Below, piece by piece: positions 1-8,963 of a stretch of DNA of 64,000 nt (positions within the stretch are counted from its first letter, which is position 1; every line of letters begins with the position of its first letter). The position numbers and the translations under genes are program-made. The notes under the pieces were generated by a model that saw only the letters and a list, made by a program, of their open reading frames with translations, was not told where the DNA came from and did not search any database. Source of the DNA: a virus. Location: positions 36,777-100,776 of IMG/VR virus record IMGVR_UViG_3300030419_003589; one strand, written 5' to 3'.

Positions 1-1
1 C

Positions 2-1429
2 CCATTCAATGGTTTTGTCACAGAGAATGCTGCGAGCGGCATTAGTGGTATAGTACAGTGGCATGAAATTAAGAACGATCCCGGCCCACACAGGTCTGGC
101 CTAAATTTAAGTCAAGAGGGCGGAGCTGGAGCCGCATTCTACTTTGAGAGGACTACTAGCGGATCAAATGTTGTTAGTGAAAATCTACCTTGGGAATTTA
201 AACAGAAGATTAAACCTAGCAGTGTCAATGTCGGGCTTGACGGAGCTACCATAGCTTCCCTAACGACCGTTAAGGGTGATCATGATCTTGATGCCGACTT
301 CTCCCTTACTCACGGCGGTAGAACAGACAAGTTTGGATACTCTGTAGCAATTGATGCTGACATGGTTGCGATAGGCGCTCCTCATCACGACTACGAGACT
401 CTCCATGAGCATATTTATAGCGGGGCCGTTGTCACCAACGACCTGAATACTGCGTTCCAAAGAAAGAGCTTTAGTGCCGAATTTGACATACCCTCACATA
501 GATTTTATGACTTAGGAAGTTCTGGAGTAAGAGTTGATTACTTTGACACTGATAGTGGGGTCATGGTTTTGAATCACGGAGCTGTTTACAACTATAGACA
601 TAGCATAGTAGACTGGCAGGAAAGAACTAAAGAGTGGATCTTTGGAGAAAAGCTGGTTTCACATGGTCATCACGCTAGATCGGGAAGTTACTATGTCGGA
701 TCTAACCTGACCGCTAGCGGATGTGAAAACGATTCGTTTGGTCGTTCTGTTTCATTATTTAGATCAGAAAGAGGGGATAGCGATTACACCTTGGCTGTTG
801 GCTCTCCATTCCATGATCATCCTACAAGCGGAAACCATATAACAAGCGGAGTAACGGACGCCGGAGCAGCATATTTATATGACGCAATGTTAAGAGAGCA
901 AATTCCAGCTCTACCTAACTCTGGAAGCTGGATTGATGTTAAAATATTTGGAGCAAGAACAGCAGATGGAATGAATATGTTAACGAATAGGGTTTACCAA
1001 AACACTGATGGTGAACCAATAACATATCTCACATCAGGCTATGTTTACGCTAATCCACATGGAGACTTGTATATAGAAGCTTCTGGCTTTGACCCCTCTA
1101 TCAAGGGGTTTGTAGCCCACAGACCATTTGTAGAGTCTGTTATAGGAGACTTCGTTGGCGGAGAAGGTGTTACCGGCTCCTTGAACCTCATTACATCTGG
1201 AAAACCAGTAGATGTGAACGCATCTATGAACGTGATGTTATCTGGCGCTCCGTCCGCTAATGTGTATAATAATATGAACTTAAGGACTTTTGGCGTGTCT
1301 GGTTCCCCAAGCGGAGACATGGTACTCTTTACTTTAGCTCCAAGTGGTGCTTCTAGTGGAACCCTCAATTTGAACGTAACTAGCACCCAAACTACGGAAA
1401 ACCTAAATTTAAGACTTAGGGGTAAATAA
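2..1429 (+). CDS. FG-GAP repeat (integrin-like beta-propeller) virion protein, 5' end outside window
   Basis: The reading frame is open from base 2, so the protein (475 residues visible) begins upstream; an internal ATG at 362 is not the start. Two FG-GAP-type blades are visible: DKFGYSVAIDADMVAIGAP near residue 110 and NDSFGRSVSL...LAVGSPFHD near 244. FG-GAP blades build beta-propellers that often bind Ca2+ and mediate adhesion. The last 100 residues are Ser/Gly/Asn-rich with LNL/MNL repeats, typical of fibrous phage proteins. The stop overlaps the next ATG (TAATG), so it is coupled to the structural genes downstream. A tail or receptor-binding role is inferred from position and repeats. Confidence 0.75.
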   Translation, partial: PFNGFVTENAASGISGIVQWHEIKNDPGPHRSGLNLSQEGGAGAAFYFERTTSGSNVVSENLPWEFKQKIKPSSVNVGLDGATIASLTTVKGDHDLDADFSLTHGGRTDKFGYSVAIDADMVAIGAPHHDYETLHEHIYSGAVVTNDLNTAFQRKSFSAEFDIPSHRFYDLGSSGVRVDYFDTDSGVMVLNHGAVYNYRHSIVDWQERTKEWIFGEKLVSHGHHARSGSYYVGSNLTASGCENDSFGRSVSLFRSERGDSDYTLAVGSPFHDHPTSGNHITSGVTDAGAAYLYDAMLREQIPALPNSGSWIDVKIFGARTADGMNMLTNRVYQNTDGEPITYLTSGYVYANPHGDLYIEASGFDPSIKGFVAHRPFVESVIGDFVGGEGVTGSLNLITSGKPVDVNASMNVMLSGAPSANVYNNMNLRTFGVSGSPSGDMVLFTLAPSGASSGTLNLNVTSTQTTENLNLRLRGK

Positions 1430-3282
1430 TGCCTATTAGAATCAGATATCAGAATGACCCAGCTCAAGAGTGTACCATAAGACCTACTCCTCTGGTCAGT
1501 ATTAACTCAAATGTACTGAAGAATGGAGCGGGAGAAGCGTTTGGCGTCACCTATACAATAACTTTAAATGGTACATTGTTACCAGACGAGGGGTCTCCGT
1601 ACGCACTGGATAGCACCTCGACACAAGGCGGGGCTTTTGACAGTCCGTACCCATTTCATGACGCGGGAAGCTTTGGCGGGACTAATCCTGCCCCAACGCA
1701 TGTTGGCCCCTATAAGGCGTTTGACAGCAATAGGTCTCACACGGGGATAAGCAAACCCCCAAAACAGGTAGTCCCCACTAACGATCTTGCTACGGCGATA
1801 TTATCCAAACAGAGGGCTATGAAAGCTCTATTCGCACAAGACGGTCAAAGATTTGAAATTACAGATATTAGAGAAGACTTACCCGCTGTAATATGTTACC
1901 CCAGAATAACTAGCGTTAATTTTACTGAAGGCACATACATAACTAAAGCCGAGTATTCAATAACTATGGAGGCTGACATACTACTCCATAAAGAGCCCGC
2001 AGGGTTTAAACCAGACCTAGACGGAACACTTATCCCCATAGGCAGTGGCGATCAAGACAGGAAGTATCCCAAGACGACTCAGGCCGGAACTGAGAACAAT
2101 CTTATAGTTGCTTTAAGCGGGGCGTTTATACAAAATTACGGAGAAACTTGGGCAATAGAAGTAGATGATAGTAGTCAAGGTGAAGTAATTGATCTAGAGA
2201 ACGAGATCGTTGCTCCAAGGTCGTATAGGATATCGCACTCCATAAATGCCACCGGAAAAACTCACTATGCGCATAAGAATACCGGTCTTCCAGACAAGAT
2301 ACCAGCGTGGGAGTCGGCCAGAAAATTTGTAACAAACCGTCTTAATAGAGAGGCTACAGCGAACTACCCCAATAAATTTCCTACGGTTGGTGGCGTAGAA
2401 ATCATTGGTAGCGGCACATTAGACCTAATTAATAAATATGGCGGATATAATTTAGTAAGAACAGAGAATATAGATGAGGCCGGTGGATCATATTCCGTCA
2501 CTGAGAATTGGTTCCTTTGTAGCGGCGTTGCCTATGAGAAGTTTGATCTAAGTGTCAGTTCTTCCAATAGCAGTCCTTTTGTTCAGGTTTCAATAAATGG
2601 AAGCATTAAAGGGCTTTCTTCGTTTAGTCCTAGCGGTACCATTAATGGTGGTTCAGATACCAGAGCGATAACAGGTGGCGGCTCTGGAGTAACAGCGTAC
2701 AGTAATGCCCTAAGTAAATATAATGAAATAACAAATTCAGGCTTCTTTGGTGTTGGCAGTCATGCTTATAAACGAGCAAACAACATGGTTGCAGTAGCGT
2801 TAAACTCACAGCCCGCCAGTGTAAATATAGGCGCTAATAAATTTACCGGAGATTTAACTTATGCATTGGCATTTGACAATAGACCAACTAATATAATATC
2901 AGGAGCGTTATCAGAAGACATACAGGTTAATGATACTTACCCCGGAGATGTATTCGCGGTAATTCCGGTCCTAGGAAGAAAGACTGGCCCTGTATTGCAA
3001 TATATTGGAGGCAGAACGGAGCACAAGAGAGACGTTTCCGTGAGTTTAGTAATGGATTATACAAAGATACCCTACGGTTCCGGTAGAGACCCAATGATAA
3101 TGAAGAAGCCTAGCGTTGTAGAGCCTACAGCAAGCCAATTAGCTACACTGCTGAAAGAGCTGAGTCCACAACAAGAGCCGGGGGTTAGGAAATGTTTTGT
3201 TGGAGCCCCATCAGAAAGCTGGAGCCCAAAGGCCGGAACGTATAGCTTTAATGTGTCGTTCACATATGAGTTGGATAAATAA
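1429..3282 (+). CDS. virion structural protein, probably tail-associated (617 aa)
   Basis: The start overlaps the preceding stop in TAATG. The protein is rich in Ser, Gly, Asn and Thr, has no signal peptide or transmembrane segment, and ends in a beta-rich segment (SWSPKAGTYSFNVSFTYEL) of the kind seen at the ends of large-phage tail components. Scattered SG pairs match the composition of the neighbouring virion genes. I recognise no enzymatic motif. Assignment as a structural or tail protein rests on composition and on position between an FG-GAP protein and the giant tail-like proteins; the exact role is unknown. Confidence 0.6.
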   Translation: MPIRIRYQNDPAQECTIRPTPLVSINSNVLKNGAGEAFGVTYTITLNGTLLPDEGSPYALDSTSTQGGAFDSPYPFHDAGSFGGTNPAPTHVGPYKAFDSNRSHTGISKPPKQVVPTNDLATAILSKQRAMKALFAQDGQRFEITDIREDLPAVICYPRITSVNFTEGTYITKAEYSITMEADILLHKEPAGFKPDLDGTLIPIGSGDQDRKYPKTTQAGTENNLIVALSGAFIQNYGETWAIEVDDSSQGEVIDLENEIVAPRSYRISHSINATGKTHYAHKNTGLPDKIPAWESARKFVTNRLNREATANYPNKFPTVGGVEIIGSGTLDLINKYGGYNLVRTENIDEAGGSYSVTENWFLCSGVAYEKFDLSVSSSNSSPFVQVSINGSIKGLSSFSPSGTINGGSDTRAITGGGSGVTAYSNALSKYNEITNSGFFGVGSHAYKRANNMVAVALNSQPASVNIGANKFTGDLTYALAFDNRPTNIISGALSEDIQVNDTYPGDVFAVIPVLGRKTGPVLQYIGGRTEHKRDVSVSLVMDYTKIPYGSGRDPMIMKKPSVVEPTASQLATLLKELSPQQEPGVRKCFVGAPSESWSPKAGTYSFNVSFTYELDK

Positions 3283-3284
3283 AC

Positions 3285-3866
3285 ATGCCAGATCCTAATG
3301 AAAACTGTGACAGCAGAGGTAAAGTCAGAGATGACAGATACGGGTTTCCTCATTATTTTTATTGTGACCCCGGCCTACCGCTAGACGAAGAATATTCAAA
3401 GGCGAATCCTTGGAATGGAGCGCCTTTTGGTGTAGGTGTTCAGCGTGACCAAACCCCTGTTATGCCTTCTGCGGAAGTACACTTCTTTGATTATTCACAA
3501 CATCAAGAGAATATACAAAAAGTTGCGGGCGGACCGAGCGGAATAAATTTCCTTTTTCCCTCTCCATCTTCCGTTTCGGCAGTCGCAGAGTCCCAGTATA
3601 GCCCGGAGTGGTGGGCTGTATCTGGAATATATAAAACGTTTGGGGCCGATGTACAGGTAACAACCGATCCAGACCAAACAGGAATATTTCACTTTGATAA
3701 TTTAAAAGGACAATTTAGCACTCTAGGAACTAAGGATGTTGCCGTTGACTTTAATATCTTTTTTCCATTTGTGCATCACGGAAACGCTACAGAGCCAACT
3801 TTAATGGCTATCCCCTACGTGTCGGATTATATTATAGCAACACCTTATTTTCCGTATCCAGTTTAA
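3285..3866 (+). CDS. hypothetical virion-module protein (193 aa)
   Basis: It starts 2 bases after the previous stop. The protein is rich in aromatic residues and proline (many Phe, Tyr, Pro) with no recognisable motif, signal or membrane helix. Its last third looks beta-rich. It lies in the same orientation between two structural genes with only 10 bases to the next one, so it is very likely co-expressed with them. A minor virion or tail-assembly protein is the simplest reading, but the family is not recognised. Confidence 0.5.
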   Translation: MPDPNENCDSRGKVRDDRYGFPHYFYCDPGLPLDEEYSKANPWNGAPFGVGVQRDQTPVMPSAEVHFFDYSQHQENIQKVAGGPSGINFLFPSPSSVSAVAESQYSPEWWAVSGIYKTFGADVQVTTDPDQTGIFHFDNLKGQFSTLGTKDVAVDFNIFFPFVHHGNATEPTLMAIPYVSDYIIATPYFPYPV

Positions 3867-3876
3867 GGAAGGAACT

Positions 3877-6800
3877 ATGTCTGAAAATTTATTAGGAATT
3901 GTTGCCCCAAGCGGGGAATATGCCGAAGGTTGGCCGTCGCAATTCGTATTGCCCCAAGGCATTAATGGCGACATGTCAGATGCCGGATGGAAAGAAGGGG
4001 CAGAGGGATTTCCTCAACAAACCTTCCTCGGCGCCTCCATTAGAAACTTTAATATAAATGCTGGTTTCGGAGATAGTACATCTACACTTTCTGTTGACTT
4101 AGTTAATGATGAGTTTAACCTATCCGATGAAACGTTAATGGGTAGCGGAGACGACCCCTACCACAATGGTGACTCAGACCAGTTCAGGCCGCCAGTCGTT
4201 GGTACGCCCGTTTTCTTCAAATTTGGTGGCAATCCAGCCTCTGTAGAGCAGGCTTGGAGAAAGACATTCGACGACCTGTACGGAATAGATACTATAGATG
4301 AACCGGTTGATTTCCCCACTATCACCACTGCCGGTGAAATAAAAAGAATTCCCGCCCCTCATCACTATCTGAGAAAAATAGAAAACAAGGGAACACCTAA
4401 TCAAGTAAATACATGGGTGAATAAAAGCGCCCTTTATGATCCGGAAACTCAATGGAGAGGTAAGGATCACCTCGTATTTGGAGGTATCCTGCAAAGCTAT
4501 ACTCAGAACAGAGGTCCGGGTGGTAATCCATTATATTCAGCACAGATTACAGACCCTAGAGAGATACTTTCAAACGCAGTGGTTCTTTTAAGTAACTATG
4601 CTGGAACTACGTTCAACAACAAAAACCTACTTAATGTATTTGGGTTTTTGGAACATGACCCCAGTGAGCCCACAAAAAAGGCAATAGAGGGGCTTGCATT
4701 AAGTAAGAATGTTGTAACAAAAGTTATTAATCCGCTAACCGGTAATTTTATTTATACCGGAGATGATAACTATCATTTTGAAAAACCGGCCTTCAAGGGT
4801 ACCTTTTTTACTGGGACTGGTCACGTTCACTTTCCAGATACAATAGGTGAAACCTTTCCGATTACTGGCCAAGGCTTCGCCCGTAGAAGCGAAAGAGGAA
4901 TGCCTTGGTATAGGATACGGGATGGGTTAAACGCTTTAATGGGTGTCAATGGATTCTTACCCACTGAGTATGTCGAGGCTGGCTATGGCGGAGCAATAGA
5001 TTTTAGGGGCTATAAATATATAGTTGACTTTAGTGGTATTCCAAGTGAGCTTATACCTGACTCCTTCTTCTTTGACTTTGATCAAACAGACCTTCTTTCT
5101 TTATCTCAAGAGATCTGTGATATTATCAGTCACGAATTATTTGTAACATTACTTCCAGTGATTGACCACCCAAGCTGTAAAGTTATTCATGACTTCAATA
5201 CCAACATTATAAGATTCTTTCCGCAGTTCCGATCTCAGATGATTGCTGGTATAATTAGAGTAGATGCTATTGATAAAAGAAAGCCGCCCACTTATGGTGC
5301 GATAAAATCATATCTAGACTTTTTGCTTGCTAGAGGTGTTGAAGTAGAGAATCAAGATGTTGGTTACGAACTATCTAATGTCACAACTGATAAATTCGTT
5401 GTTGGTGGCCAAGAAACAAATATGTACTACTTCTCAGCAGCTAAAGATAGAAATGACATGGAGGTTAGAAAGCACAAAGACGGACAAACTAACAAGCTGG
5501 CATTGCTTGAGAGAGAGAAATGGTCTCTAGATACAATGCTAAAGCAACAGGTGTTGCCGTTCTACGGATTTCTTGGTCCAGAAAAGGCTGTTACTATCCC
5601 AAAGGGCTTTGGCTCTTATCAGCAAATCCTACTCGATGCGACCAACCTAAACGCTTTTGGTGTAGGCAACTATTATGTAGCTACCGAGATTGAGCTTAGA
5701 GCCGCCCTCGTTTCTTACCAACAGTGGAAAAATTTCTTATTGCAATATGATGAACAGTGGATGAGGAAGCTCGAAGGCCCGATAAAACACTTTGATCAGC
5801 ATGTACCGGCTGACGTTGCCGCCGAGATTGCGGACGCTGGGATGAGTGACGATGTTACAGAAATGTTTAAAGCGTGTTTTGATGGTAAGTACGGAGTCTC
5901 TGTTCCAAGATGTGTGTGGAGATCGGATAAAAATTACCTTGGGAAGGACGGGTATCCGGCAAGCCCATGTGCTCCTCCGTTTGGTTATCCGCTTTATTAT
6001 AAGAGGGCTGAAAAGATAGGTGTTGCCGAAGGGGGAATAGTCTCTGTCTTAAACGCGCAGACAACCCTAATGAGCAACTTAAATCAGCTAAAGGATAAAC
6101 TAGATACAAATGAGCCATATTTTAACACTATAAAAGAGGATGCCCTTGAGGAAGTAAAGAAGATTGAAAAAAGCATAAATGCGAAATGGCTTCAATTCAA
6201 GAGAGCATTCTCCAATGATCTGGCGGCACAAGCAGCCTTTTCCACCATAAATGTTAAACTGTATACGGCGTTAGCGGAGGCCAAGGCATATGTCAAGCAG
6301 ATCGAAAAAGACTTAAAGCAGGCAGATGCAGACGACAAGCTTGTTATCGCACATATTAATGACACCATAAGTAATAACAAAAAACTTCTCAAGAACGCTT
6401 CCAGAATAGCCAAGAAGGGAGAGAAGAATGCCCAGAAGGTTTATAACTTTGTTAGGAAGGTGGCGGAAGAGAATTTAGGGAAAAAATTCTTGGTAAAAAT
6501 CCCCAAGAAGGCAAATATGAACTTCGATCCAGAAGTCAAATACTGGCAAAAAGGTATTGTCGAAGATAACTCCGGAGATGAGGAAGAGGGTGAAGTTGAA
6601 CAGCAAGAAAACATGGCCGTATCTAACGTTAAGAAGGGGCCATTTGGATTTAGGCCACTTCCCGTTACTGCCGGAGCTGCGTATCACATCAGTGGTGAGG
6701 CTTGGGAAACTATAATCAAGAATATAGGAAAGCGAGTGAAAAATTCGGATGCGTTTGAACATTATTTAGATCCTGACCATAAGACAGGAAACGCTAGTTT

Positions 6801-8943
6801 TCCGAATGGATACACCAATGGGGCGTTGAAGTGCAATTACAATCCCTTCACTGAGGCATGGGAATATAATTATAAGCCAGAGCCTCAAGGGGGCTTTGTT
6901 GACTTCTCTCTGATTGGCATGAAAACGGTTGGCATGGGTATTGGCTTTGAAGCTAGGCATAAGAGGGCGTTTCCTAAGTTTGTTACAAACGCGCTAGCTC
7001 CCCTAGACACCAAAAACTTAATGATGTCAAGCAATAGAATGTCTTGCTATGTTAGGTTTGATAACAGTCACCTCTATGATTTTTCAAATTTATCTTCCGA
7101 GTCTTTCTCTCAGCAGAGTATAAATGAATTTGGATTGATTATCCCCGACGCACTAGAGGAACTAGATAATGTTGATCCCGACAAGAGCATGACTATGGCG
7201 GAGGTTCAAGCTAGACAAGATGAAGATAAACTCTTGGATCGACAGCCCCCATCTGTTGCGTTTGTTAAGTGTGATGTAGACGAAGAATTCTATATGGCTC
7301 CAAGGGTCATGAATATTCCAACACAAGTTTTTGCTAGAAGCTTCAAGGTTGTTGTTCCAACACCAAGAATGGAAATTATAAAAGTTGCCCCAGAGGACAA
7401 TCCCGACACAGACGATGTCGATGAATCGAAATGCTTAGTTCCAAGTGGTGTAACAAGAAAAGTAATTCCTGTCTTCAGTCCATCGGAACCAAAACGTAGT
7501 TCACAGAAAAAAACCGTTATGACTACAGATTTTCTTAAGGTCAAATCGACGGATGGAGTACCCATTTATAATGATCGGTCGGATTGGGACCCGGACAGTC
7601 CGTTTGGTGGAGACATAATAAGCATAGACAAAGAAACAATACATTTAGTTGATGGAAGAAGGGTTGCCCAAGATCCAGATAGCGTATACGCATTAATTAC
7701 ACTACCGGGAATGGTTACCCCCACTTTAGATTTGCGGTACTGTGATGGCCCACAGTCTTGCTACCAGACAGCTAAAATGTATAATCTTCAAACTAGGGAC
7801 GTGGTTAAAGGAGTACTTGGCTTTGAAGAGCCAGCAGAATTTACCAATGGCGTCCTAAAAGCAACCTGCGAGACGCTACAGGACTTTGAACTTGGGGAAA
7901 TAAACGATGCTAGAGCAGCCCAGAAGCAAGCCCTGAAAAATGCTCATGTCGCATCTATGGACAGTTCGTTAGCATACAATGCTCCCTCTCCGGTTTATCC
8001 CGACATGGTGGCAATACCTTTAATGTCAATGGAAAGATGCTATGGCCCTTGGTTATCTAATGCATCGCTTGACCCCGCAACACTAGCACCCGGAGTAACA
8101 AATATTGGTGGGAAAATCGAGTTTGTTAAAGACGAGAACTTGGCCCCTTGGAATTATGGGGGTTACCAATTGATGAATGAGGCGGGCTTTTTACAGGCAC
8201 AGTTTTCAAATAGTCTTTTACTATTTACGGAGCGGGGAGGGTTTGTTATACCTCAAGCTCCTACAGGAGTAGCAATAGCCAGAGCCTTAAAAACTGGTGG
8301 CCCTTTAGTAACCTCGATAAGCGTAGATATATCACAAAGTAAAATAAGCACAACCGTTAAAATGGATTTGTATACTTCAAGCTTTGGAAAACTACAAAAA
8401 CAGAAAGAGGGAAATATAGCTCAAATTGGTAGAGAAAGACAGAAGCTGGTTGATCAGAGGAATAACGCAATAAGAAGAGGTATGGGAAAAACACTCTCTA
8501 ACAAAAACTTTTATGAGGCCGTACTCAAAGGTGGTGGAGCAGACCTCCTTAAAGCGGCAAGTGCTTCAACTCAGCACTTCTCTGATTTTGAGAAGGGACA
8601 AGTTGAAGAAAATAATATATTCTTAGCTGCCAAAACATCATGGAATAATGGTGAGCCGGTAAATTTCAACGGCACGGTGGCCGGGGCAGCAGGAAACATG
8701 TTAAAACAAGGTAATAGCTACATTCAGACTAATCTTAATAACGTCGGTGAAATGATGGGGTTATCTCAGGATACGGTTGGAGCCTTAAAAACAGCGGGAT
8801 TGACGAACATGGGATTCATTGGAGACTTTATTAATTTGGTGGACATGACTACCCATAATGAAAACGAACCTAGGGTAGCACGCCCTCCGCAAAAAAGCGT
8901 TGACCAAAGACGTGGACCAGCCCCTCCCGATGTAGAGAATTAA
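3877..8943 (+). CDS. giant tail or baseplate-type structural protein (1688 aa)
   Basis: A strong AAGGAAGG ribosome site lies just before the ATG. The first 700 residues look globular and beta-rich. Residues about 715-875 form a long Lys/Glu/Ala-rich helical, probably coiled-coil, segment. A short acidic stretch (DEEEGEVEQQE) follows near 900, then a second globular part to about 1480. A C-terminal helical and Gly/Asn-rich tail ends in a Pro/Arg segment. No catalytic motif is recognised. Size, architecture and neighbours fit a large tail, baseplate-hub or tape-measure-like protein, but no hydrophobic tape-measure pattern is obvious, so the specific role is open. Confidence 0.6.
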   Translation: MSENLLGIVAPSGEYAEGWPSQFVLPQGINGDMSDAGWKEGAEGFPQQTFLGASIRNFNINAGFGDSTSTLSVDLVNDEFNLSDETLMGSGDDPYHNGDSDQFRPPVVGTPVFFKFGGNPASVEQAWRKTFDDLYGIDTIDEPVDFPTITTAGEIKRIPAPHHYLRKIENKGTPNQVNTWVNKSALYDPETQWRGKDHLVFGGILQSYTQNRGPGGNPLYSAQITDPREILSNAVVLLSNYAGTTFNNKNLLNVFGFLEHDPSEPTKKAIEGLALSKNVVTKVINPLTGNFIYTGDDNYHFEKPAFKGTFFTGTGHVHFPDTIGETFPITGQGFARRSERGMPWYRIRDGLNALMGVNGFLPTEYVEAGYGGAIDFRGYKYIVDFSGIPSELIPDSFFFDFDQTDLLSLSQEICDIISHELFVTLLPVIDHPSCKVIHDFNTNIIRFFPQFRSQMIAGIIRVDAIDKRKPPTYGAIKSYLDFLLARGVEVENQDVGYELSNVTTDKFVVGGQETNMYYFSAAKDRNDMEVRKHKDGQTNKLALLEREKWSLDTMLKQQVLPFYGFLGPEKAVTIPKGFGSYQQILLDATNLNAFGVGNYYVATEIELRAALVSYQQWKNFLLQYDEQWMRKLEGPIKHFDQHVPADVAAEIADAGMSDDVTEMFKACFDGKYGVSVPRCVWRSDKNYLGKDGYPASPCAPPFGYPLYYKRAEKIGVAEGGIVSVLNAQTTLMSNLNQLKDKLDTNEPYFNTIKEDALEEVKKIEKSINAKWLQFKRAFSNDLAAQAAFSTINVKLYTALAEAKAYVKQIEKDLKQADADDKLVIAHINDTISNNKKLLKNASRIAKKGEKNAQKVYNFVRKVAEENLGKKFLVKIPKKANMNFDPEVKYWQKGIVEDNSGDEEEGEVEQQENMAVSNVKKGPFGFRPLPVTAGAAYHISGEAWETIIKNIGKRVKNSDAFEHYLDPDHKTGNASFPNGYTNGALKCNYNPFTEAWEYNYKPEPQGGFVDFSLIGMKTVGMGIGFEARHKRAFPKFVTNALAPLDTKNLMMSSNRMSCYVRFDNSHLYDFSNLSSESFSQQSINEFGLIIPDALEELDNVDPDKSMTMAEVQARQDEDKLLDRQPPSVAFVKCDVDEEFYMAPRVMNIPTQVFARSFKVVVPTPRMEIIKVAPEDNPDTDDVDESKCLVPSGVTRKVIPVFSPSEPKRSSQKKTVMTTDFLKVKSTDGVPIYNDRSDWDPDSPFGGDIISIDKETIHLVDGRRVAQDPDSVYALITLPGMVTPTLDLRYCDGPQSCYQTAKMYNLQTRDVVKGVLGFEEPAEFTNGVLKATCETLQDFELGEINDARAAQKQALKNAHVASMDSSLAYNAPSPVYPDMVAIPLMSMERCYGPWLSNASLDPATLAPGVTNIGGKIEFVKDENLAPWNYGGYQLMNEAGFLQAQFSNSLLLFTERGGFVIPQAPTGVAIARALKTGGPLVTSISVDISQSKISTTVKMDLYTSSFGKLQKQKEGNIAQIGRERQKLVDQRNNAIRRGMGKTLSNKNFYEAVLKGGGADLLKAASASTQHFSDFEKGQVEENNIFLAAKTSWNNGEPVNFNGTVAGAAGNMLKQGNSYIQTNLNNVGEMMGLSQDTVGALKTAGLTNMGFIGDFINLVDMTTHNENEPRVARPPQKSVDQRRGPAPPDVEN

Positions 8944-8963
8944 AGGACTAGGAGAACAAAAAT

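Noticed and set aside
362-460. The first gene starting at ATG 362
   Set aside because: The frame is open from base 2 with continuous propeller-like sequence, so the true start is upstream of the window.
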